DNA from: Clostridiales bacterium
Lineage (GTDB): Bacteria; Bacillota; Clostridia; Lachnospirales; Lachnospiraceae
Direction of reading: 5' to 3'
Assembly: GCA_029007785.1 (NCBI GenBank)
Contig: JAQXIM010000038.1
Coordinates: 1-64,000, forward strand
Length of the DNA: 64,000 nucleotides
Part shown: one piece after another, positions 50,886-60,740 of the stretch
Position numbering within the stretch: the stretch's first letter is position 1
Layout: each line of letters opens with the position of its first letter
Translations under genes and position numbers: made by a program
The notes under the pieces: generated by a model
What the model was told of the DNA's origin: nothing
What the model saw: only the letters and a program-made list of their open reading frames with translations
Database searches by the model: none

Positions 50886-51691
50886 TTGATATCACCGCCA
50901 TTTTCTATTAATTGATGCAAAATCTGAAGTACTCCTTTGTCTTCCATGGAAGGAATGATCCTACCGGCTGCCAGACGGCATTCCGGCCTTGCATTTGCCA
51001 CAGCACATCCAAATCTGCCTGCCATACGAATCATTCCCATATCATTCATATGATCACCAAAAGTAATAATTTCATCTTTTGAGACAGACAGTTTTTGAAT
51101 CAGATATTCCAATGCAGATTCTTTGCTTACATGAGAAGCCATAAAATCCAGCCAGCATCGTCCGGCCAGCACTCCATGAAGTCGTTTTTCCCATTTCTGC
51201 AGAAGCAGTGACGTCTGTCCCACTATATCTGAATCATGGTACAGGGAGAATTTGATGACACCTTTCAGACTTCTCAAGTCTTCTGTCTGATGAATGGTAA
51301 AACGATATTCATCTCTCAGCAAATGGATGAACTCATCATCTGCATCCATGGTGGTGTAAGAACAATCCGCCGTGGTTACCAGAACAGTACATTCTTTCAG
51401 GCACATCGCATCGTCCAGGAGTTCCTGAAACAGATCGTCTCCCAGAGAACATGCCCTCATCAATTCGTCTATTCTGCCGGTAATAGCACCATTATCACAT
51501 ATAAAGTAGATCTGGTCAGCCACCGGTTCAAATAAGCGCTGAGTACTGTCCATATGTCTGCCTGTCGCCACTACCACAAAAATTCCTGCTTGTGTTAACT
51601 GACGAATTGCTTCAAAATACGCCGGATCCAATTGATTTGAACTTTCCGGAACAAGAGTTCCGTCCACATCCGTCGCAATCAGTCGAATCAT
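50882..51691 (-). CDS. Cof-type HAD-IIB phosphatase
   Basis: A cytosolic HAD hydrolase of 269 residues. Motif I is ATDVDGTLVPES, motif II VVVATGRH, motif IV TFGDHMNDMGMI, with an IIB cap between. Relatives act on sugar phosphates or flavin/PLP phosphates; the substrate is not known. It overlaps rpe upstream and the lipoprotein gene downstream by 4 bp each, so all three are translationally coupled. Confidence 0.93.
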   Translation of the reverse strand: MIRLIATDVDGTLVPESSNQLDPAYFEAIRQLTQAGIFVVVATGRHMDSTQRLFEPVADQIYFICDNGAITGRIDELMRACSLGDDLFQELLDDAMCLKECTVLVTTADCSYTTMDADDEFIHLLRDEYRFTIHQTEDLRSLKGVIKFSLYHDSDIVGQTSLLLQKWEKRLHGVLAGRCWLDFMASHVSKESALEYLIQKLSVSKDEIITFGDHMNDMGMIRMAGRFGCAVANARPECRLAAGRIIPSMEDKGVLQILHQLIENGGDIK

Positions 51692-52368
51692 TTACTTTCA
51701 CCCGCCTGCATCTGTTCAAAATGATTCAGGAAACTCTTTACGTTCTCTGTAATATCTCCACGAAAAACAGCCGATCCTGCCACCAAAATGTTGGCTCCTG
51801 CCTCCATGATCTCATCAACATTTTTTACAGTCACACCGCCGTCTACCTCAATATCCGTATTAATACCTTTCTCATTCAGGTATCGACGAAGTTTCTGTAT
51901 CTTTTCCGTTACATAGGGAATATAGCTTTGTCCGCCAAAACCAGGGTTTACAGACATAAGAAGAATCATGTCCGTCTGAGGTGCAATCCATTCCAGGCAA
52001 TCCAGAGAAGTAGCAGGATTCAGAGCCACTCCTGCCCGACAGCCTAAACTATGAATTTTTTGGATGGTTCGATCGAGATGTGTACAGGCTTCTGCATGAA
52101 CAGTCAGGATATCTGCACCAGCCTTTGCAAAGTCTTCTAAATAACGATCCGGATCTTCTATCATCAGATGGACATCAAAAATCATTTTTGAATTCTTTCT
52201 TAAACTCTGAATGACAGGCATTCCAAAGGAAATGCTGGGTACAAACGCACCATCCATAACATCCAAATGGATATAGCCCGCACCGGCACGCTCCGCTTCA
52301 GCCACCTGTTCACCGAGTCTGCAAAAATCAGCTGCCAAAATTGACGGGGATAATTCGTATTTCAACAT
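51688..52368 (-). CDS. rpe: ribulose-phosphate 3-epimerase
   Basis: Interconverts ribulose 5-phosphate and xylulose 5-phosphate. The 226-residue TIM barrel begins LSPSILAADFCRLG, has the metal and catalytic residues in HLDVMDGAFVPSISFG, DVHLMIEDPD and VNPGFGGQSY, and DIEVDGGVTVKNV with the catalytic Asp. It follows rsgA, the usual firmicute order. Confidence 0.98.
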   Translation of the reverse strand: MLKYELSPSILAADFCRLGEQVAEAERAGAGYIHLDVMDGAFVPSISFGMPVIQSLRKNSKMIFDVHLMIEDPDRYLEDFAKAGADILTVHAEACTHLDRTIQKIHSLGCRAGVALNPATSLDCLEWIAPQTDMILLMSVNPGFGGQSYIPYVTEKIQKLRRYLNEKGINTDIEVDGGVTVKNVDEIMEAGANILVAGSAVFRGDITENVKSFLNHFEQMQAGESK

Positions 52369-52463
52369 AATCTATTCTCCTTACTCTGCCTTTGAATGGG
52401 CAGCAGTTTCTTTTGAGTGACATTCTGCCCGAAGTGCCATTTTGGCCGGACAGAAATATCCTT

Positions 52464-53342
52464 CTAGTACTTTCTTGTATTCTTTATCTCCTGATATAAT
52501 TGAAGATAGTTTTCATAGCGAATGGGGGAAATCTGTCCATCTTCCACTGCGGATTTTATACCACACTCCCGTTCTCCCACATGAACACAGTCGGGAAAGC
52601 GGCACGAATCCTGAAACGATCCAAATTCAGGATAGTATTGGGATAATTCCCTTTCATCCTGAAGAAAAAGGCCCAGGGAAGTGAAACCAGGTGTATCCAT
52701 TAAAAAAGTCTCTTTTTCCATATAAAACAATTCTGAATGTCTTGTCGTATGTTTTCCCCGCTGAATTTTCCGGCTGATCTCTCCTGTTTTCATCTCAGCC
52801 TGCGGATTCCAGGAATTCATCAGGGACGATTTTCCAACACCGGAAGGCCCAGCCATAACGGTTGTTTTTCCACGAAGAAGATCTCTCAGATCATCCAATC
52901 CATGGTTTTGATACACGCTGACCAATTTTACTGTATATCCTGCCGATTGGTAAATCCGGCAGTACTCGTCCGTCTCGTCTTCTTTCATCAGATCACATTT
53001 ATTAAAGCAGATGATTGTGGGCAGATTCTGCTGTTCCATCATTACGAGAAAACGATCCAGCAAATTGAAATTGGGTTTCGGTGCCCTGGCTGCAAAAATC
53101 ACAAGAGCCTGATCCACATTGGCAACCGCCGGACGAATCAGTTCATTTTTTCTGGGAAGAATTTCTGCAACGTTTCCCGTAAACGTATTCTCATCCAAAA
53201 TATCCATTTCCACATTGTCTCCGACAAGAGGTTTCAGGTTTTGGTTTCGAAAAATACCCTTGGCCCTGCATTCATAAACATTGGCATGGCCATCATGAAC
53301 ATAATAAAAACCGCCGATTCCTTTGATTATTTTTCCCTGCAT
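52464..53342 (-). CDS. rsgA: ribosome small subunit-dependent GTPase
   Basis: A circularly permuted GTPase for 30S maturation, 292 residues. An OB fold (GKIIKGIGGFYYVHDG) precedes G4 CFNKCDL, G1 AGPSGVGKSSLMN, G3 DTPGFTSLG, and a zinc knuckle with Cys and His in CRFPDCVHVGERECG. ATG 53342 has AAGGG 5 nt upstream; the longer frame to 53471 overlaps the hairpin region. It lies in the prkC operon. Confidence 0.97.
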   Translation of the reverse strand: MQGKIIKGIGGFYYVHDGHANVYECRAKGIFRNQNLKPLVGDNVEMDILDENTFTGNVAEILPRKNELIRPAVANVDQALVIFAARAPKPNFNLLDRFLVMMEQQNLPTIICFNKCDLMKEDETDEYCRIYQSAGYTVKLVSVYQNHGLDDLRDLLRGKTTVMAGPSGVGKSSLMNSWNPQAEMKTGEISRKIQRGKHTTRHSELFYMEKETFLMDTPGFTSLGLFLQDERELSQYYPEFGSFQDSCRFPDCVHVGERECGIKSAVEDGQISPIRYENYLQLYQEIKNTRKY

Positions 53343-53456
53343 GTTTTCCCTTCTATAATCATTTTGTCTGACCCCTGAATACCATAAAAGGGCAAGGGAT
53401 CTGTACGAATTATCACTAATAATTCTATCCTGCAAATTGGTTTCATCATTATCAAC

Positions 53457-53506
53457 GGAAATACCTGTCACACTGCGGTGAAAAACCGGCTGGGACAGGT
53501 ATTTCC
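53457..53506. repeat. perfect 13-bp inverted repeat between prkC and rsgA
   Basis: GGAAATACCTGTC at 53457-53469 and GACAGGTATTTCC at 53494-53506, with a 24-nt loop that has its own small stem. No T-run follows on the minus strand; ATCTTTTCTTT follows on the plus strand. It may tune expression across the operon. Confidence 0.7.
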
Positions 53507-53552
53507 ATCTTTTCTTTGATCTGTTAAGAGTAAATCTTAGTCAGAAATATCA

Positions 53553-55730
53553 CTAATCTGCCTTTGTTGGCTGGTCATCCGGATCACCGGAATCTTCATA
53601 GGTCTGCGAAGCTGGCTGAGTCGGTTCCGCTCCTTTACCAATGGTAATATCCACAGCCGTTCCCCTTTCTACAGATCTTCCTTCCGGGATAGACTGACCG
53701 ATTACAAGGCCTTTGGAGCTCTCATCACTGTATTCCTCATCCACACTGCCAACTTTCAGCCCTGCCTCATTCAAAGCATCCTTGGCATCACTGAGAGAAG
53801 AGAAGCGCAGATCCGGTACAGTAGTCATAGAAGAACCTTCACTGACAACAAAGGATACTTCTGAGTTTTCTTCTACTTTTTTGCCGGCTTCCGTATTCTG
53901 TCGAATAACACGACCGGCGGAAACAGAATCACTGGATTCATAGGTAATCTTTCCTGCCTTAAGACCAGACTCTTCCAACCGATTGATGGCACTTGCTTCC
54001 GTTAAATTGACAATATTCGGAACCTTTACTTCTACCACTGCCGGTCCTTCACTGACAATCAGAATAACCGGCTGATTCACAGATGCAGGATTTCCCATAG
54101 AAGGATTTGCATCAATAACAAGGCCTTCCTCAATATCATCACTGTTCTGTTTTTCAATCTGACTGGAAACCTTAAGACCCACCGATTTAATCAGACTGGT
54201 CGCCTCTTCAATGGTTTTTCCTGCCAGATTATTGGGAACAACAGCAGTTTCATTTCCTACGCTTACCTTAATCGTTACGACAGTACCGATATCCAGCATC
54301 TTGCCTTCTTTAAATTCCTGTTCAAATACCTGACCCTCTTCATAAATATCAGAGGTACCTGTTTCAACTTTATACTTCAGGTTCATTCCTTTCAGAAGAG
54401 ATACTGCTTCATCTTTTGTTTTACCCAACAAATTAATCATTGCCACCTGATCTTCCGATGACTCTAAGGTTTCGGCTGTTTCCTGAGTTTCTTTTGCATT
54501 CTGGGTAATACCGCAGCCTTTCAAAATAAGTACAGCTGCAATGATCACAATGATGATAGCCACACCAATACTGATACCGGTGATGATTTTCTCTATCTTT
54601 GAATGCTTATCCTCATCCTCCTCATCATAATCGTCATCGTAATCATCTTCATATTCATCATCATAATAACGGTTATCCCGATCCTGTTCCCACCGATCAC
54701 TGCGGCGATCATCATAATGACGGTCATCATAACGGCGATCGTAATGATCGTCGTCATCGTATTCATCATCATAATCATCGTCATAATCATTATCATAATC
54801 ATCATCCATGGATTCTGAGCTTTTCCTTTTGATTTCGTCGATATCTTCCCCGGTAAAGATCATGGTAGGTGAGTCGGAATTCAAAGAAGCGATCTTAACA
54901 AAATCTTCATTCGGCATGGTCAGAGATTTCTTCAGGTCATCAATCAATTCTGTTGCCGATGCATAACGCAGCTCCGGTTTTTTCTGAGTACATTTCAGAA
55001 TGATTTTTTCCAAGCTGATGGGAATCAGAGGTTCATACTGTCTGGGCGGAACCATTTCTCCCTGAATATGAAGAAGGGCCACCGACACAGTGGAATCTCC
55101 TTCAAAAGGAACACGGCCGGTAAGCATCTCATAAAGCGTGATACCGAGAGAATAGATATCGCTCTTTTCATTACAGTAACCGCCTCTTGCCTGTTCCGGA
55201 GAAATATAATGAACACTGCCCATGGTATTGGAGCTGATGGTCTGCGTTGAGGCTGCTCTGGCAATTCCAAAGTCTGTTACCTTAACCTTTCCTTCCATGG
55301 AAATCATGATGTTCTGGGGTTTGATATCACGATGAACAATGTGCTGGTTATGGGCTGCCTCAATTCCCCGGGCAACCTGCATGGCAATTTCAATGGATTC
55401 TCTGATCTCCAGTTTCTTTTTTCGTTCAATATATTTTTTCAGAGTGATTCCTTCAATCAGTTCCATTACAATATAGTACACGCCCTGATCTTCTCCAACA
55501 TCATAGACACTAACAATGTTTGGATGAGAAAGACAGGCAGCATTCTGTGCTTCCATACGGAACTTGGACACAAAATTCTGATCAGCACTAAACTCACTCT
55601 TTAATACTTTTATCGCTACAAACCGATTCAGTTTATGACACTTTGCTTTATATACATCAGACATACCGCCGGAACCAATCTTTCCGATGATTTCATAGCG
55701 GTTGCTTAAAAACATTCCTACTCTCAGCAT
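53553..55730 (-). CDS. prkC: PASTA-domain Ser/Thr protein kinase
   Basis: A 725-residue membrane kinase. The kinase domain (about 12-270) has GKIGSGGMSDVYKA, the Lys in VAIKVLK, HRDIKPQNIM, TDFGIAR and the SPEQARGG segment. A linker of about 75 residues (about 305-385) consists almost only of Asp, Tyr, Arg and Glu. One membrane helix (about 390-412) and four extracellular PASTA repeats follow, then a short Pro/Gln/Asp tail. PASTA domains bind muropeptides or lipid II; the kinase controls growth, wall synthesis and spore germination in relatives. It overlaps prpC by 7 bp. The acidic tyrosine-rich linker is unusual. Confidence 0.96.
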   Translation of the reverse strand: MLRVGMFLSNRYEIIGKIGSGGMSDVYKAKCHKLNRFVAIKVLKSEFSADQNFVSKFRMEAQNAACLSHPNIVSVYDVGEDQGVYYIVMELIEGITLKKYIERKKKLEIRESIEIAMQVARGIEAAHNQHIVHRDIKPQNIMISMEGKVKVTDFGIARAASTQTISSNTMGSVHYISPEQARGGYCNEKSDIYSLGITLYEMLTGRVPFEGDSTVSVALLHIQGEMVPPRQYEPLIPISLEKIILKCTQKKPELRYASATELIDDLKKSLTMPNEDFVKIASLNSDSPTMIFTGEDIDEIKRKSSESMDDDYDNDYDDDYDDEYDDDDHYDRRYDDRHYDDRRSDRWEQDRDNRYYDDEYEDDYDDDYDEEDEDKHSKIEKIITGISIGVAIIIVIIAAVLILKGCGITQNAKETQETAETLESSEDQVAMINLLGKTKDEAVSLLKGMNLKYKVETGTSDIYEEGQVFEQEFKEGKMLDIGTVVTIKVSVGNETAVVPNNLAGKTIEEATSLIKSVGLKVSSQIEKQNSDDIEEGLVIDANPSMGNPASVNQPVILIVSEGPAVVEVKVPNIVNLTEASAINRLEESGLKAGKITYESSDSVSAGRVIRQNTEAGKKVEENSEVSFVVSEGSSMTTVPDLRFSSLSDAKDALNEAGLKVGSVDEEYSDESSKGLVIGQSIPEGRSVERGTAVDITIGKGAEPTQPASQTYEDSGDPDDQPTKAD

Positions 55731-56467
55731 ACTTCCACCTCTTCTATTTCGGGATCAATGATGATAACGGAAAGATTGTCACGTCCACCATAGGCATTTC
55801 CTTTCTGAATTAAATGAAGTGCCGTTTCCTGACACGTTGTGCCGCGGCTCACCACGGCAAGAATTTCATCGTCAGAAATCATATTCGTCAAACCATCGGA
55901 ACAAAGAAGAACTTTGTCTCCGCTTTGGAGTTCAACTTCAAAAAAATCCGCCGTTACTTCGTCTTTTACTCCGACGGCACGGGTTATTACATTTTTATTC
56001 TTATAAAACAATTCACTGTTTCTGTCCAGCTGTCCCTGGGCAATCATGGCTTCCACCCAGGAATGATCCTTAGTAATCTGACGAATTTTATCATTCACCA
56101 CATACAGTCTGCTGTCACCTACATTAGCGACGTAGAGAACCTGGTTCAGAATGGTTGCGGCAACCAGAGTGGTTCCCATCCCCTGCAAATCTTCATAGCT
56201 GGAAGACTTTCTATATAATTCATCGTTCACCTTTTGAATGGCATTGCGAATCAGTGAAACAACCTCTCCGTCCTTTGACTGAGAGAGAAGTTCTGCCATC
56301 CGTTCCGCTGTATATCGGGAAGCAAAACCGCCGCCCTGATGACCGCCCATACCATCAGCCACCAGATAAAAATTCTCCAATATTCCCAACGGATTATCTG
56401 AGGCATAAACAAAATCCTGGTTGCTGGAACGAATTTGTCCAATATCCGAAACAGCATAACTATTCAT
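55724..56467 (-). CDS. prpC: PP2C-family Ser/Thr phosphatase
   Basis: The partner phosphatase of PrkC, 247 residues. Metal-binding motifs are RSSNQDFVYA, LVADGMGGHQGGGFAS, VGDSRLYV, LCSDGLTNMI and GGRDNLSVI. It removes phosphate from the kinase and its targets. It begins 3 nt after the rlmN stop and overlaps the kinase gene. Confidence 0.97.
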   Translation of the reverse strand: MNSYAVSDIGQIRSSNQDFVYASDNPLGILENFYLVADGMGGHQGGGFASRYTAERMAELLSQSKDGEVVSLIRNAIQKVNDELYRKSSSYEDLQGMGTTLVAATILNQVLYVANVGDSRLYVVNDKIRQITKDHSWVEAMIAQGQLDRNSELFYKNKNVITRAVGVKDEVTADFFEVELQSGDKVLLCSDGLTNMISDDEILAVVSRGTTCQETALHLIQKGNAYGGRDNLSVIIIDPEIEEVEVC

Positions 56468-56469
56468 GT

Positions 56470-57522
56470 TTATCTCCTCCTCTCCGCTTCATTTTGGGCA
56501 ACTTTTCTCCGCAGCTGACCACATGCACTGTCAATATCTATGCCCATTCTTCTTCTAATAGTAACATTTATTCCGCTTTTTTCAAGACGTTTTTTAAAGT
56601 TCTCCACGTTGACCGGCAGCGATTCCCTGTAATCTCTCTCTTTAATTGGATTAATGGGAATCAGATTCACGTGACAGTTTTTCCCCTGAAGAAGGCCAGC
56701 CAATTCGTCGGCCTGATCCGGTCCATCGTTCACACCGTTCACCAAACTGTATTCATAACTAATGCGTCGGCCTGTCTGCCTGAAATAGAATTCGCAGGCA
56801 TCGAGGCATTGCCGGATCGTATATCGATTGGCAATCGGCATCATGGTCCTGCGAAGCTCATCATTAGGTGCATGAAGAGATAGAACCAGCGTAACCTGAA
56901 GCTTTTCTTCCGCCAGAGCCATAATCTTTGGAACAAGTCCACAGGTAGAAACCGTAATATTTCTCTGACCAATGGCATCGCTCTTTTCGTCCGATAATAT
57001 ATGTATAAACTTCACAAGATTCTCCATATTATCCAGAGGTTCCCCTGTTCCCATGACTACCACATGGGAAATTCGTTCTCCGATATCTCTCTGAATATAG
57101 TAAATCTGTTCCAGCATTTCTGCAGCGCTGAGATTTCTTGCCAATCCATCTAAAGTGGAAGCACAAAACCGGCAGCCCATACGGCAGCCTACCTGAGAAG
57201 AAATGCATACACTGTTTCCATAGTGATAACGCATCAGAACACTTTCAATGATATAATTATCATCCAGTGCAAACGCATATTTTCTCGTTCCGTCGAGCTT
57301 TGAAATCTGACATTCTGCTTTCCGCAGCTGAGGAATATAAAAATTTTCTTCCAGCTGAGTTCGAAGAGCCAGGGAAAGATTCGTCATATCATGAAAAGAA
57401 CATACTCTCTTTTTGTGAAGCCAGTCAAAAATCTGTCCGGAACGAAACTTTTTTTCTCCCATTTCAAGAATTGCCTGTTCAAGCTCTAGATATGTCATGG
57501 ATTTGATATCACGTCGATCCAT
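56470..57522 (-). CDS. rlmN: 23S rRNA/tRNA adenine C2-methyltransferase
   Basis: A radical SAM methyltransferase acting on A2503 of 23S rRNA and A37 of some tRNAs. The 350-residue protein has CRFCASTLDG (cluster Cys), GTGEPLDN, and the C-terminal methyl-carrying Cys in DIDSACGQL. ATG 57522 has GGAGGAG upstream; the rsmB stop overlaps the spacing region. Confidence 0.97.
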   Translation of the reverse strand: MDRRDIKSMTYLELEQAILEMGEKKFRSGQIFDWLHKKRVCSFHDMTNLSLALRTQLEENFYIPQLRKAECQISKLDGTRKYAFALDDNYIIESVLMRYHYGNSVCISSQVGCRMGCRFCASTLDGLARNLSAAEMLEQIYYIQRDIGERISHVVVMGTGEPLDNMENLVKFIHILSDEKSDAIGQRNITVSTCGLVPKIMALAEEKLQVTLVLSLHAPNDELRRTMMPIANRYTIRQCLDACEFYFRQTGRRISYEYSLVNGVNDGPDQADELAGLLQGKNCHVNLIPINPIKERDYRESLPVNVENFKKRLEKSGINVTIRRRMGIDIDSACGQLRRKVAQNEAERRR

Positions 57523-57523
57523 A

Positions 57524-58843
57524 TTACTCCTCCTTTCGCTGAAATTTTGAAATATAAAATCCGTCACAGGGATGTACTCCGGGAAGCAGCTGAAGATGCC
57601 CCTCTGCTGTTGTACTTCCCTTCAGAGATTCCGGCAGCAATGCATCCAGGCTAACCGCCCGGAAGGGCAGATTTTCAAGAATCCACTGATAATTATCCTG
57701 GTTTTCTTCCTGGGTTACCGTACAGGTACTGAAAATCATATATCCGCCCGGACGTACATATCGGCTCACATTGGCAAGTATTTCCTTCTGAAGCGCAGCC
57801 AATTCCAGAATCTGCCCTTCCGATAGCCGATATCGGATTTCCGGCTTTCTGCCCAATACTCCAAGACCGGAACAAGGAAGATCTGCAACAACGAGATCCA
57901 TTTTCTTCTCCCATTCCGGATGAAATTCTCTCGCATCCGCAACTTTAACATCCAAATTATCAAGGCGGGCACGCCTGCGGTTTTCTTCAATCTTTGCTGC
58001 TTTCTGGGGAGTAAGATCACAGGAAATCACATGACCGGATCCATTCAGTTCTTCTGCCAGATGAATACTTTTTCCTCCGGGAGCAGCGCAGACATCCAAA
58101 ACATTCCAGCCATCCCCGGGTTCTGCAATAGTACCAACCATCATGGAACTGATATCCTGAATCTGAATCCAGCCATTCTTCATGGCATCCAATTCTTCCA
58201 GTTTATCGACATGCTCCATAATCCATCCATCATCCGGAAATGGCGCTTTACGAATCCGGACCTGCTGATTTCTAAGAGAATCCAAAATTGTTTTCTCATC
58301 TGCAAGATTTTTGTGGACACGAAAACTGAGAACACTTTTTTCTCCAATGGCCTTCATCATGGTTTCCGCCTTTTCCGTTCCAAAATCACGATACCAGCGT
58401 TCCGCAATCCAGTCAGGTACAGAACAGGATACAGGAATCGACTCTTCCGGCCAGTTCTCTTCTCTGGCCATTGCACGAAGGACACCATTGACAAAGCCCT
58501 TCAGTCCTTGCATGTGAAGCTTTCCGGTTAGTTTTACTGCTTCATTACATACAGCAGATGCAGGAACACGATCCATATAAAACAACTGGTAAGCACTCAT
58601 TCTCATAAGAACACGAATGGCCGGTTTCATCCTTGACACAGAAACCTTTGATTTCTGATTTATTCTGAAATCCAACAGAATTTGCTTTTCCAGAGTTCCC
58701 TGAACGAGACAGATAATAAAACGGCGATCCTGACCAGTAAGCTCCGGATATTTTTCCCATGCATTCTGTAAAGCCAGATGACTCTTTTCTTCTTTTTCTT
58801 CCACATCATACAGAATATGGAATGCGATTTCTCTCGTATTCAT
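57524..58843 (-). CDS. rsmB: 16S rRNA cytosine-967 C5-methyltransferase
   Basis: A 439-residue enzyme with an N-terminal NusB-like domain (about 1-130) and a C-terminal SAM-dependent methyltransferase. VLDVCAAPGGKSIHLAE binds SAM; the catalytic cysteines are in ADLPCSGLGVLGRKPE and FSTCTVTQEEN. It begins 3 nt after the zinc protease gene in the fmt operon. Confidence 0.97.
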   Translation of the reverse strand: MNTREIAFHILYDVEEKEEKSHLALQNAWEKYPELTGQDRRFIICLVQGTLEKQILLDFRINQKSKVSVSRMKPAIRVLMRMSAYQLFYMDRVPASAVCNEAVKLTGKLHMQGLKGFVNGVLRAMAREENWPEESIPVSCSVPDWIAERWYRDFGTEKAETMMKAIGEKSVLSFRVHKNLADEKTILDSLRNQQVRIRKAPFPDDGWIMEHVDKLEELDAMKNGWIQIQDISSMMVGTIAEPGDGWNVLDVCAAPGGKSIHLAEELNGSGHVISCDLTPQKAAKIEENRRRARLDNLDVKVADAREFHPEWEKKMDLVVADLPCSGLGVLGRKPEIRYRLSEGQILELAALQKEILANVSRYVRPGGYMIFSTCTVTQEENQDNYQWILENLPFRAVSLDALLPESLKGSTTAEGHLQLLPGVHPCDGFYISKFQRKEE

Positions 58844-58846
58844 ATG

Positions 58847-59539
58847 TTAGTCTCTTTTCCGATTCATAAGCATCAAAAGACGCAGAAGCTGAAGCAGGGA
58901 GGCTGCAACACTGGCTACATAAGTCAAGGCGGCAGCTGACAACACTTTTTTTGCTTTCGATACTTCATCTCCGTATAAAATCCCCTGAGAATCCAGCAGC
59001 TTCAAAGCCCGGGAAGAAGCGTTGAACTCCACCGGCAATGTAATCACCTGGAATAAAAGAGCTCCCAGGAAGAGCAGTATTCCTGCCTGAAGAAGAATTC
59101 TGCTTGCAGATCCACTGATTAACAGCCCGATCAGAAACAAAGGCCAACTGAATTTGGCTCCCAGATTAGCCACCGGCACCAATGCACTTCGAATGGAGAG
59201 AGGTGCATAACCTTCCGCATGCTGTACGGCATGACCACACTCATGGGCTGCCACACCTATGGCTGCCAGACTGGTGGATCCGTATACGGAATCTGAAAGT
59301 CGAAGAATCCGATTTGACGGGTCAAAATGATCTGTCAAATCTCCGGAAACCCGCTGAATGGAAACATCATAAATTCCCTGAGAGTGCAGGATTCTGGAAG
59401 CCGCCTCCGCTCCCGTTAGGCCGCTGCAGCTTCTCTCACGGCTATATCTGGCAAAGGTAGTTTTAACTCTGGAAGAAGCAACGATAGAGAGAATTGCTCC
59501 AATAACAATAAGGATATACGTACTATCATAATAAAACAT
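58847..59539 (-). CDS. neutral zinc metallopeptidase (YugP family)
   Basis: A 230-residue membrane protein with an N-terminal helix, the zinc site AAHECGHAVQHAEGY and two to three later membrane helices. The YugP family is often found in the fmt-rsmB operon of Clostridia; its substrate is unknown. The HExxH motif here reads HECGH, which keeps all ligands. Confidence 0.93.
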   Translation of the reverse strand: MFYYDSTYILIVIGAILSIVASSRVKTTFARYSRERSCSGLTGAEAASRILHSQGIYDVSIQRVSGDLTDHFDPSNRILRLSDSVYGSTSLAAIGVAAHECGHAVQHAEGYAPLSIRSALVPVANLGAKFSWPLFLIGLLISGSASRILLQAGILLFLGALLFQVITLPVEFNASSRALKLLDSQGILYGDEVSKAKKVLSAAALTYVASVAASLLQLLRLLMLMNRKRD

Positions 59540-59554
59540 AATTACCTCCGGATT

Positions 59555-60481
59555 TTATTCTCCAAGGATCTCTCCGCACTCTACGGGATATCCACGAAGA
59601 TATTCAGCTGCCGTCATTCTTCTTTTTCCTTCCGGCTGTACTTCACGAAGCCATAAAACTCCTTCGCCTGTCTGTATACCAAAACCATCGCGTTCTACGG
59701 AAACAACCTCACCAGGGCAGCCTTCATGGCCCTCCTTTACAACGGCAGACCAGATTTTCAAGCCTTTTCCCTGACGTTTTGTAAAAGCACTGGGCCAGGG
59801 ATTCATTCCTCTCACCAATCGTTCCAGTTCAACTGCGGATTTTGTCCAATTAATTTCTCCCATGGATTTTTTGATCATGCCCACATAACAGGTTTCACCT
59901 GTCTGAGGAGTCGGAGTGATTCTGCCCTGCTCCAGACAATCCAGAGTCTCAATCAAAAGCTTTGCTCCTGCTTCACTCAGTTTATCAAACAGACTTCCGC
60001 CAGTTTCTTCATCATCAATGGAAACTTTACACTGAAGAAGCATATCACCGGTATCCAGCCCTTCATCCATCATCATTGTTGTGATCCCGGTTTCTTTCAA
60101 ACCATCCAGCACAGCATACTGAATCGGAGCAGCGCCGCGATACATGGGCAGAAGGGAGGCATGAACATTAACACATCCATACACCGGAACATCCAAAACA
60201 CTTTTTGTCAGGATCTGACCGAAAGCAACTACAACAATCACATCCGGTTTCTGATCGCGAAGAATCTGAACAAAAGACTCCTCTCTTACTTTTTCCGGCT
60301 GGAGAACAGGGAGCTGATGTCTGATTGCCGCCTCTTTCACCGGCGAATAAACAACACCTTTTCCTCGTCCTTTGGGACGATCCGGCTGGGTAACAACGGA
60401 AGTTACCTCAATCCCTTTCTCTACCATTGCATCCAATACCGGCACACTGAAATCCGGCGTTCCCATAAATATAGCTTTCAC
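59555..60481 (-). CDS. fmt: methionyl-tRNA formyltransferase
   Basis: Formylates initiator Met-tRNA. The 308-residue protein starts MKAIFMGTPDFSVPVL, has VVVAFGQIL and the catalytic region CVNVHASLLPMYRGAAPI with Asn-His, and the C-terminal OB-like domain. The start codon is GTG with GAGGTG 7 nt upstream. It heads the operon; priA and def, its usual neighbours, are not here. A TATAAT box lies at 60555-60560 with a weak -35. Confidence 0.97.
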   Translation of the reverse strand: MKAIFMGTPDFSVPVLDAMVEKGIEVTSVVTQPDRPKGRGKGVVYSPVKEAAIRHQLPVLQPEKVREESFVQILRDQKPDVIVVVAFGQILTKSVLDVPVYGCVNVHASLLPMYRGAAPIQYAVLDGLKETGITTMMMDEGLDTGDMLLQCKVSIDDEETGGSLFDKLSEAGAKLLIETLDCLEQGRITPTPQTGETCYVGMIKKSMGEINWTKSAVELERLVRGMNPWPSAFTKRQGKGLKIWSAVVKEGHEGCPGEVVSVERDGFGIQTGEGVLWLREVQPEGKRRMTAAEYLRGYPVECGEILGE

Positions 60482-60659
60482 TAAATATCACCTCGTATTT
60501 TTATACAATTTTCCAAATAATCACACTTTGGATTTTAGTATACCGTAAATCTCTATTATAATCCAGACTGAAATAGAAATTTAACAATTAAGTCACAAAA
60601 ATGAACAGCGAAATCAATGTAAACCTCTTCCAGCTGCTTCCGATACTTCTTAATATAGC

Positions 60660-60702
60660 AAAGAGACGGTATTCAAATGGATGTCTCTGAATACCGTCTC
60701 TT
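60660..60702. terminator. terminator downstream of ackA
   Basis: Perfect 15-bp stem AAGAGACGGTATTCA/TGAATACCGTCTCTT with a 12-nt loop. The T-run on the minus strand is short (CTCTTTG). The rest of 60482-60740 carries the fmt promoter region only. Confidence 0.75.
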
Positions 60703-60740
60703 CTTATTCTATTATATTTTCATTGATTACTGATACAAGA

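Noticed and set aside
54599-54832. Overlapping His- or Ile/Met-rich open frames on both strands
   Set aside because: Out-of-frame readings of the Asp/Tyr-rich repeat DNA in prkC.
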